7,246 nt of DNA from Clostridia bacterium (GTDB lineage Bacteria > CBDUZB01 > JAGLHV01). The notes under the pieces are model-generated. The model was not told the origin of the DNA, made no database searches, and worked only from the letters and a program-made list of their open reading frames with translations. The DNA is taken from positions 1-7,246 of the forward strand of contig JAUVLC010000117.1 of the NCBI GenBank assembly GCA_030595925.1, read 5' to 3'. Made by a program: the position numbers and the translations under genes. Shown here one piece after another: positions 1-5,000 of the stretch. Position 1 is the first letter of the stretch, and every line of letters begins with the position of its first letter.

Positions 1-219
1 TCTAATTGTGAAATTGGGTTAGCTGTTTATCAGAAGAAAAGTGAGTTTGGTTCCGGTTTTATGGAAGCATCAAGATTAAATATGGATAAGGTCAGTATTC
101 CTTATCTGGTTGAAGATAAATCAGAGTTAAAGATAGATGGAGAATTAATTAAATCCAACAAAGAGGATATAAGGGAATTTTTATATGATGGTGGAAATGT
201 TAAAAAAAGTGGAAAATAA
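1..219 (+). CDS. C-terminal end of an unidentified protein (5' truncated by the window edge)
   Basis: An open frame runs from the first base to TAA at 217-219, giving 72 residues of a protein that begins outside the window. The fragment is soluble-looking, rich in Lys, Glu and Asp, without a membrane segment, and ends in a basic tail (GGNVKKSGK). I recognise no motif in it. Bacterial VTC-domain genes often sit beside CotH-like kinase or DUF4956 genes, so such a partner is conceivable here, but nothing in these residues shows it. The next gene-sized frame (from 238) lies in the same reading frame after this stop, so the two could once have been a single gene. Confidence is for a real coding end, not for a function. 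Confidence 0.6.
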   Translation, partial: SNCEIGLAVYQKKSEFGSGFMEASRLNMDKVSIPYLVEDKSELKIDGELIKSNKEDIREFLYDGGNVKKSGK

Positions 220-237
220 ATTTTTAATCGGAAAAAT

Positions 238-507
238 GTGTATTTTGTAAGCGGGGATAGAGGTTTTTTTAGCTTTCTCTTTTTTATAAAAAATAATCCC
301 TCGAATATTACTTATGTGGCTATAGGGATAGATAATACCGTTTATCAGGGTATTGTTAATAATTCAGTAAAAGTCAGTTTTTATCCTATTTTTTTAACCG
401 GAAAAAAATTGAAATTGATTGAATGTTGCGGCCTTGATTATTGGATGGAATATTTTAAGCAGAAGGAAAAAAATAAAGTGAACAAATTAAAACTTACTTA
501 TTTTTAA
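238..507 (+). CDS. Doubtful small hypothetical protein, possibly the detached C-terminal part of the upstream gene
   Basis: This frame has 89 codons from a GTG at 238 to TAA at 505-507. No Shine-Dalgarno precedes the GTG, and the frame is the same as that of the upstream fragment, which stops 18 bases earlier. The start is therefore arbitrary. The residues look protein-like: a hydrophobic aromatic stretch near the start (FFSFLFFI, residues 11-18), then alternating beta-type segments (YVAIGIDNTVYQGI, VKVSFYPIFL, KKLKLIE) and a basic tail. The segment pattern loosely recalls the small beta-sandwich at the end of some bacterial membrane glycosyltransferases; that is a weak guess. It may be a small gene, the rest of a gene broken by the TAA at 217, or a chance open frame in AT-rich DNA. 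Confidence 0.35.
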   Translation: MYFVSGDRGFFSFLFFIKNNPSNITYVAIGIDNTVYQGIVNNSVKVSFYPIFLTGKKLKLIECCGLDYWMEYFKQKEKNKVNKLKLTYF

Positions 508-552
508 TTTGGGATAGTTTTTTTGGAGTAATAGTATTTTGATTATTGTTTC

Positions 553-561
553 AAGGAGGAG
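553..561 (+). promoter_or_regulatory. Shine-Dalgarno site of the VTC-domain gene
   Basis: AAGGAGGAG ends 6 bases before the ATG at 568. It is one of the two strongest ribosome binding sites in the window and fixes the start of the VTC-domain gene. Confidence 0.85.
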
Positions 562-567
562 CGATTA

Positions 568-1269
568 ATGATTACAGAATGGTTAAAAAATAAAGATTGT
601 TATCGTTATGAGCGTAAGTTTGTTGTTTCCGAATTAACTAAATATCAAATAGAGCATATGGTTAAGCTTCATCCGTATATGTTTTCAGAAATACATCATC
701 AACGGTTTGTTAATAATATCTATTTGGACACATTTGATAAGAAAAGTTATTTTGATGCGGTTAATGGTTTAAGTGTTCGGGTAAAAGTACGCATTCGCTG
801 GTATGGTGATTTGTTTGGGGAAGTAAAAAAACCGGTTTTAGAGCTTAAAATAAAAGAAGGTTTATGCGGTAGTAAAAAATTATTTTTTCTTGATACATTC
901 TCGATTAATGATAATTTCAAAATGGACAACATCTTGAATGTTTTAAAGAAATCAAATATTCCGGATGTTTTAAAAGTGAATTTAATTTCTTTAGAAGGTT
1001 CCCTTTTAAATCGTTATAAACGAAAATATTTCTTATCCGCGGATAGAAAATATCGGATTACTATTGATTCAGAAATGGAGAGTTATCAATTAAAAGTAAA
1101 ATCTAATAATTTTTCCTATCATACAATTGATTTTATGAATACTGTTTTAGAGTTGAAATATGAACAAAAGCATGATGAATTAGCGCAAAAAATAACTGGT
1201 TTTTTCCCTTTCAGGTTAAGTAAGAGTTCGAAGTATACAAGTGGTATTGAAAAATTAAATTTATGGTAG
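568..1269 (+). CDS. VTC-domain protein (polyphosphate-polymerase-like)
   Basis: The product has 233 residues and is essentially one VTC domain, the triphosphate-tunnel-type fold that makes polyphosphate from ATP in yeast Vtc4. Its landmarks occur in order: RYERKF at 13-18, YLDT at 52-55, RVKVRIRWYG at 71-80, LELKIKEG at 91-98, RYKRKYF at 149-155, RITID at 163-167, VLELKYE at 193-199 and SKSSKYTSGIEKL at 218-230. The alternating Arg/Lys and Glu residues on these strands are those expected to line the phosphate-binding tunnel. There is no signal peptide, membrane segment or SPX domain, so the protein should be cytoplasmic. Bacterial VTC proteins are common, but few have been tested biochemically; some sit with CotH kinases or DUF4956 membrane proteins. 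Family assignment is firm, while polyphosphate synthesis is inferred. A strong Shine-Dalgarno fixes the start. Confidence 0.9.
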   Translation: MITEWLKNKDCYRYERKFVVSELTKYQIEHMVKLHPYMFSEIHHQRFVNNIYLDTFDKKSYFDAVNGLSVRVKVRIRWYGDLFGEVKKPVLELKIKEGLCGSKKLFFLDTFSINDNFKMDNILNVLKKSNIPDVLKVNLISLEGSLLNRYKRKYFLSADRKYRITIDSEMESYQLKVKSNNFSYHTIDFMNTVLELKYEQKHDELAQKITGFFPFRLSKSSKYTSGIEKLNLW

Positions 1270-1383
1270 AGGTATAACCCGGGGTGAAAATAATTAAAAA
1301 TTTATTTGTATATTTTGGATAAGTTTATTTAGTGTAAAAAAATAGCATTATAACAAATAAAGTCGTTTGAACCGGATAAACGA
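1270..1383. other. Intergenic region between the VTC and GT39 genes
   Basis: This 114-base AT-rich spacer has no convincing terminator. The only GC-rich part is a small CCCGGG palindrome near 1278-1283. TATAAC at 1349-1354 could be a -10 element, but I find no -35 at a proper distance (the nearest candidate, TTGGAT at 1315-1320, is 28 bases away). The spacer suggests that the GT39/GT2 pair may be transcribed separately from the VTC gene, but nothing here proves it. Confidence 0.4.
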
Positions 1384-3012
1384 ATGAAACGAAAATTGAT
1401 TAAAAAAGAAACTATTATTCTTTTGGGAATAATCTTGTTTCTTTCTTTCCATGGATTAATAATTTTAAATTATCCTCCGATGAAGGATAATAGTATGTTT
1501 CTTTATATGGGGGAAGGAATTATAAACGGAGATGTTCCTTATCGCGATAATTTTGATATGAAACCTCCCGGGATATTTTTTATATATGCTTTTGTCGCAA
1601 AGGTTTTTGGTTATACAATAAAAGGGGTTTATTTTTTTGATTTATTGTGGGCATTAATTACCATCCTGGCTATTTGGAAATTAACAAAATATCTTTTTGG
1701 AAGTAGGGTAGGGCTTATAGCCGGTTTTCTTTATGGTTTTTTGTATTTTACCTATGGTAACGTTTGGTATTACGGACAGGCAGAAGCATTTAGTAATTTA
1801 CCGATTGTGTTAGGGATATATTTTTTCTTCTTGGCACAGGACAAAGGTAAAAAAGCGTTTTTCTTTTTTAGTGGATTATTTTTAGGAATAGCTTTTTTAA
1901 TTAAATTTCCCTTGATATTGGGTATAATGTTTTTGCTTTTGTTTGTTTTTTTAAAAAAAAGTAGAATTATAAAAACGAAAGAGAAAACAATTTATTTTTT
2001 TATGTTTATTTTCGGTTTTTTTGTTTTGTTCATTCCTGTAATGGTTTATTTCATTTTTCATAATGCGTTAAGCAAAATGATCTATACTTTGTTTGTTTAC
2101 ACTCCTCAATATGCGCGAACCATGAATATTGCTTATACAGGTTTTTTGCAAAAAATAAATTTTTCATTAGGTAAAAGTTTTGAATTTTTTTTCATTTATA
2201 CTGGACCGTTGGCTGTGTTTTCCTTGTTTGGTATATTTGGTTTTTTTACTAATAATTTCATGAATAAAGAAATAGGGGATGGTTTTCACATTAAACAGAA
2301 CAGAAAACTTTTTTTATGCGGATGGTATATGTTGTGTTGTTTGAACGTTGCTATTCAAGGAAAGTTTTTTGACTATCATTGGGTTCCTGTTTATGTTCCT
2401 TTATCAATAATTAGTTCTTTAGGAATAATTTATTTTTTAAAAAATTTTAAAAAACATAAGAGATTATTTGTTGTTATTTCCTTTTGTACATTTATTTTTT
2501 CTATTATTTTTTTTCTTCGGGTAAATCGTTTTTATAAAGATAGTATAAATTATTTGCAGGGGAAAATTACTCGTAGACTTTATTTAAGTCGACTTGGGAG
2601 ATTTCCCAGTAAATATGATTTTTCTCCTCACACGAATGAGGTTTTAGCAACTTATATAAAACAAAATACACAAGTAGAAGACTTCATTTATATTTGGGGG
2701 GCTCATCCGGAAATTTATGTTTTATCTAACCGTCGGTCGGCAAGTAAGTTTTTGATGGCTCATCAATTGTATTGTTCCTGGGCACCTTCTAAGTGGAGAG
2801 AGGATTTTTTGCGGGAATTAAATAAAAAGATTCCCCGGTTGTTTATAGTAACAAAAGGTGATTTGTTTCCCGAAGTTAGCGGGGTTTTAAAAGATTCCCG
2901 GCAGCAGCTTAAAGAGTTTAGGAAATTGAATTCTTTTTTGGCGGATAATTATTTTTTAGTAAAAGAAATAGATATGTTTTCTGTATATAAAAGAAAGGGT
3001 GGGGAAAATTGA
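1384..3012 (+). CDS. GT-C family 39 (PMT/ArnT-type) membrane glycosyltransferase
   Basis: The product has 542 residues. After a basic N-terminus, the first membrane helix (about 11-30) leads into an outer loop with Asp35 in MKDNSMFLYMGEGI and then NGDVPYRDNFDMKPPGIF at 48-65. This is the hallmark first loop of the PMT_2/family 39 enzymes, where an acidic residue is catalytic. Many hydrophobic helices follow to about residue 380, including the conserved GQAEAF (131-136). A soluble C-terminal part (about 381-542) probably faces the periplasm. Enzymes of this family transfer a sugar from a polyprenyl-phosphate donor to a lipid, glycan or protein outside the inner membrane; donor and acceptor cannot be read here. 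The gene overlaps the following GT2 gene by 4 bases, so that enzyme may make its donor. No Shine-Dalgarno precedes the ATG, but the basic start before helix 1 is natural. Confidence 0.88.
   Translation: MKRKLIKKETIILLGIILFLSFHGLIILNYPPMKDNSMFLYMGEGIINGDVPYRDNFDMKPPGIFFIYAFVAKVFGYTIKGVYFFDLLWALITILAIWKLTKYLFGSRVGLIAGFLYGFLYFTYGNVWYYGQAEAFSNLPIVLGIYFFFLAQDKGKKAFFFFSGLFLGIAFLIKFPLILGIMFLLLFVFLKKSRIIKTKEKTIYFFMFIFGFFVLFIPVMVYFIFHNALSKMIYTLFVYTPQYARTMNIAYTGFLQKINFSLGKSFEFFFIYTGPLAVFSLFGIFGFFTNNFMNKEIGDGFHIKQNRKLFLCGWYMLCCLNVAIQGKFFDYHWVPVYVPLSIISSLGIIYFLKNFKKHKRLFVVISFCTFIFSIIFFLRVNRFYKDSINYLQGKITRRLYLSRLGRFPSKYDFSPHTNEVLATYIKQNTQVEDFIYIWGAHPEIYVLSNRRSASKFLMAHQLYCSWAPSKWREDFLRELNKKIPRLFIVTKGDLFPEVSGVLKDSRQQLKEFRKLNSFLADNYFLVKEIDMFSVYKRKGGEN
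2995..3004 (+). promoter_or_regulatory. G-rich ribosome binding site before a TTG start
   Basis: AAGGGTGGGG lies 4 bases before TTG at 3009-3011, inside the last codons of the GT39 gene. It is not a classic AGGAGG, but it is the only purine-rich site here and supports the TTG start. The start and the preceding stop share TTGA (3009-3012), so translation is likely coupled. Confidence 0.6.
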
Positions 3013-3686
3013 AAATATCAGTCATTATTCCTGTTTATAACGAAGAAGAAACAGTTAAGCGAACAATTTGCACTATTCAAAAGGTGAATTTAGACAAAGA
3101 AATAATTGTAGTCGATGATAAATCGGAAGATTTGACTTACCATATTATTGAAGAAATGAAATATTCCAATCTTATTTTGATTAAACAAGATGTTCACCAG
3201 GGAAAAGGATTTGCTATTCGAAAGGCATTAGAATATATCAGTGGAGAGATTGTTATTATTCAGGATGCTGATTTAGAATATGACCCGGCATGTTATCATA
3301 AATTGATAGAACCAATATTAAAAAACCGGGCGAAAGTGGTTTATGGCTCTCGTTTTAAAGGTAAAATAAAAGGAATGAGATTTAGTAATTTGTTGGCTAA
3401 TAAAATTTTAACCTGGGTTACTAATACTTTATTTGGAATACATATTACTGATGAAGCAACTTGTTACAAGGTTTTTCGTTCCGATGTAATAAAAAAAATA
3501 CCCCTTAAATGTTGTGGCTTTGAATTTTGCCCGGAGGTAACGGCTAAAATAGCTAAAAGAGGAATAGCCATTGTAGAAGTACCTATTTCTTATCAGGCAA
3601 GAACAGTAGCCGAGGGTAAAAAGGTTAAATGGACTGATGGATTTATTGCAATATATACCTTAATAAAATATAGGTTTATGGATTAA
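3009..3686 (+). CDS. GT2 glycosyltransferase, dolichyl/polyprenyl-phosphate mannose synthase-like
   Basis: The product has 225 residues and is a single GT-A domain. Motifs in order: PVYNEEE at 8-14, VVDD at 34-37 for nucleotide binding, the metal-binding DAD within QDADLEYDP at 85-93, GSRF at 113-116, the acceptor-side TDEATCYKVFR at 147-157, FEFCPEVTAKIAKRG at 171-185, and RTVAEGKKVKWTDG at 198-211. This full set is typical of DPM1-type enzymes, which move a hexose (often mannose or glucose) from a nucleotide sugar to a polyprenyl phosphate on the cytoplasmic face. It lacks the C-terminal membrane helices of some relatives and so resembles the soluble DPM1 class. The TTG start is chosen because the fold's first strand (ISVIIPVYNEE) begins immediately after it and the next Met is residue 50. 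The 4-base overlap with the GT39 gene suggests a donor-synthesis and transfer pair. Sugar identity is unknown. Confidence 0.9.
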   Translation: MKISVIIPVYNEEETVKRTICTIQKVNLDKEIIVVDDKSEDLTYHIIEEMKYSNLILIKQDVHQGKGFAIRKALEYISGEIVIIQDADLEYDPACYHKLIEPILKNRAKVVYGSRFKGKIKGMRFSNLLANKILTWVTNTLFGIHITDEATCYKVFRSDVIKKIPLKCCGFEFCPEVTAKIAKRGIAIVEVPISYQARTVAEGKKVKWTDGFIAIYTLIKYRFMD

Positions 3687-3700
3687 TAGACTAAAAAAGT

Positions 3701-3803
3701 AAATCCTAAATTTTTAAATAAAAACTAATAGATTATAATTTAAATACCAAACAAAATAAAATTCATACTTAGAATTTCGGAAATTAAAATTTATTTAGGA
3801 TTT
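3701..3803. repeat. Inverted repeat with 11-bp perfect arms
   Basis: AAATCCTAAAT (3701-3711) returns as its exact reverse complement ATTTAGGATTT (3793-3803), 81 bases apart, in the spacer after the GT2 gene. The arms could close a large loop in RNA or be the ends of a small degenerate element. There is no T-run after the right arm, so it is not an ordinary terminator. With such AT-rich arms, chance is possible. Confidence 0.4.
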
Positions 3804-3807
3804 TCCG

Positions 3808-3829
3808 CCAAAGACGGATTTGTCTCTGG
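3808..3829. repeat. Short hairpin upstream of the deacetylase gene
   Basis: CCAAAGAC (3808-3815) and GTCTCTGG (3822-3829) can pair around a 6-base loop with one A-C mismatch; in RNA from the minus strand that position becomes a G-U pair. It is the only GC-richer part of this spacer and directly follows the right arm of the 11-bp inverted repeat. No T-tract follows on either strand, so I do not call it a terminator. Confidence 0.4.
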
Positions 3830-3857
3830 TATGAAGATGTTAGAGTTTAGTTTGTTA

Positions 3858-3863
3858 TATAAT
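3858..3863 (+). promoter_or_regulatory. Possible -10 element for the deacetylase gene
   Basis: A perfect TATAAT lies 62 bases before the ATG at 3926. No good -35 hexamer stands 16-18 bases upstream (the stretch there reads about AAGATG), and in DNA this AT-rich the hexamer is easily met by chance. The 239-base spacer behind the GT2 gene makes an own promoter reasonable. Confidence 0.25.
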
Positions 3864-3911
3864 AGGGTTTTTATAAAATAATTATAGTTTGATGTACGAG
3901 TTACAAAGATT

Positions 3912-3920
3912 GGAGAGGAG
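3912..3920 (+). promoter_or_regulatory. Shine-Dalgarno site of the deacetylase gene
   Basis: GGAGAGGAG ends 5 bases before the ATG at 3926, a strong site at normal spacing. It fixes the start just before the conserved NALTVDLEDW strand. Confidence 0.85.
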
Positions 3921-3925
3921 TAATT

Positions 3926-4750
3926 ATGTTAAATGCTTTGACTGTGGATCTGGAAGATTGGTATATGGGTTTAGGAGTGCCTCCCCAACAGTGGAAATTT
4001 TGTGAAGAGAGAATAGTAGAAAGCACTAACAAAATTTTATGCCTTTTAAAGGAATTTAATGTGAGGGCTACATTTTTTGTTTTAGGTTGGGTTGCTCAAC
4101 GACATCCGGAACTTATCCTGGCGATTAAAAGAGAGAACCATGAAATTGCCTCCCATGGATATTTACATAAACACATCTTTAAACAATCGGCACAAGAGTT
4201 TGAGTCAGACTTAAAACAGTCAATTAGTTGTATTAGTAAAGTAACCGGAGAAAAAATTTTAGGGTATCGGGCTCCTTGTTGGTCAATTACCAAAAAATCA
4301 TTGTGGGCACTGGATATTATCAAGAAATATGGCCTTAAATATGATTCCAGTATTTATCCGGTAAAATCCCGGTTTTTTGGGGTAGCCGGTGGAAAACAGT
4401 ATCCATATTTAGTAAAAGAAAACCTTGTTGAGTTTCCTCCTTCTGTAGTTAAAATATTAGGAAAAAATATTCCTTTTGCCGGAGGCATATTTTTGAGGAT
4501 GTTACCTTATCGAATTGTGTATCAGTGTATTAAGCTAATAAACAAAAAAAAACAACCGGCACTCATCCATATTCATCCAATGGAGTTGGATGAAAAATTT
4601 TTTCCACCAAAAGAGTTGCCTTTGAAATGGAAAATTTTTCATGGTGTGAAAATTGGTAAAACCGAAAAAAAAATTAGATTACTGCTTAAAAATTTTAGAT
4701 TTGGCCCGATAAAAAAGATTCTTTTTGAATCTTCCGATAAATATTTTTGA
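3926..4750 (+). CDS. Polysaccharide deacetylase of the exosortase/PEP-CTERM-locus type (NodB fold)
   Basis: The product has 274 residues and is a NodB-homology deacetylase. Motifs: TVDLEDWY at 6-13 (Asp8 the likely catalytic base), ATFFVLGWVAQRHPELI at 48-64, the metal-binding HEIASHGYLH at 72-81 (His77 and His81), YRAPCWSIT at 114-122, DSSIYP at 140-145, VEFPPS at 168-173 and LIHIHPMELD at 213-222. The opening NALTVDLEDW and the PFAGGIFLRMLPY segment (183-195) match the subfamily that accompanies exosortase A/PEP-CTERM exopolysaccharide gene clusters (DUF3473-type), rather than generic chitooligosaccharide deacetylases. Such enzymes are expected to remove N- or O-acetyl groups from an extracellular glycan or its lipid-linked precursor. 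There is no signal peptide, which is usual for this group. No exosortase or PEP-CTERM protein appears in the window. Catalytic residues look intact; the substrate is unknown. Confidence 0.9.
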   Translation: MLNALTVDLEDWYMGLGVPPQQWKFCEERIVESTNKILCLLKEFNVRATFFVLGWVAQRHPELILAIKRENHEIASHGYLHKHIFKQSAQEFESDLKQSISCISKVTGEKILGYRAPCWSITKKSLWALDIIKKYGLKYDSSIYPVKSRFFGVAGGKQYPYLVKENLVEFPPSVVKILGKNIPFAGGIFLRMLPYRIVYQCIKLINKKKQPALIHIHPMELDEKFFPPKELPLKWKIFHGVKIGKTEKKIRLLLKNFRFGPIKKILFESSDKYF

Positions 4751-4764
4751 GTAGGGCAATTACT

Positions 4765-4938
4765 TTTAATTATAGGCTGTCACAAAATGTCCCCCCTTGC
4801 CTCTTTCCTCTCCCTTGAGGGGAGAGGATGAAAGGAGAGGGTGAAATAAAGCATCGTTGGACATAACAGGAGGGCAAAAATATTTTACCGCCTAAAATTT
4901 TCGACGAAAAAGTAGTTTTGTAACAGGCACTTTAATTA
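4765..4938. mobile_element. Probable small non-autonomous element (MITE-like) with flanking 8-bp direct repeat
   Basis: A 158-base body (4773-4930) is bounded by the direct repeats TTTAATTA at 4765-4772 and 4931-4938, which would be the target duplication. The body ends are inverted repeats placed symmetrically: GGCTGTCACAAAA (4775-4787) against the reverse complement of 4916-4928 (GCCTGTTACAAAA), 11 of 13 identical without gaps. There is no reading frame for a transposase, so it would have to be moved in trans by an insertion sequence with similar ends. The interior holds a GC-rich hairpin (4807-4827) and a small TTTTC/GAAAA palindrome (4898-4910). The AT-rich direct repeat alone could be chance; its exact fit to the inverted repeat ends is what supports the call. 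Confidence 0.55.
4807..4827. repeat. GC-rich CCTCTCCC hairpin inside the small element
   Basis: CCTCTCCC (4807-4814) pairs perfectly with GGGAGAGG (4820-4827) over a 5-base TTGAG loop. GGAGAGGGTG follows at 4834-4843, a second copy of the right arm core. The motif and its tail resemble the CTCTCCC/GGGAGAGG intergenic repeats found dispersed in many bacterial genomes. It could stop or slow transcription leaving the deacetylase gene, but no T-tract follows, so it is listed as a repeat, not a terminator. Confidence 0.65.
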
Positions 4939-5000
4939 CATCAGGGGGTTATTCTCTGTTGTTTTCTACGGGATAGTTAATTAAAAAAAAGAAAAATAAA

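Noticed and set aside
747-932. Minus-strand open frame of 61 codons inside the VTC gene
   Set aside because: It lies wholly within a well-supported gene on the other strand, has no family resemblance and no ribosome binding site.
1278-1283. CCCGGG palindrome after the VTC gene as a terminator
   Set aside because: It is only 6 bases with no loop and no T-tract, so it cannot form a useful hairpin.
1315-1354. TTGGAT and TATAAC as a promoter for the GT39 gene
   Set aside because: The 28-base spacing is far from the usual 16-18, so I mention it only in the spacer note.
3810-3827. Similarity between AAAGACGGATTTGTCTCT here and AAAAAAGACGGATTTCTTTC near 7043-7062 as a dispersed repeat
   Set aside because: The shared run is short (about 12 bases), and the second copy codes for conserved residues of the TMTC-like protein aligned with copy 1, so it is most likely coincidence.
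4096-4323. Minus-strand open frame of 75 codons inside the deacetylase gene
   Set aside because: It is antisense to the conserved NodB motifs; those motifs explain the sequence, and the antisense product resembles nothing.
4807-4827. The CCTCTCCC hairpin as a rho-independent terminator of the deacetylase gene
   Set aside because: The stem is strong but no T-run follows (ATGAAAGGAG comes next), and it lies within a probable mobile element.
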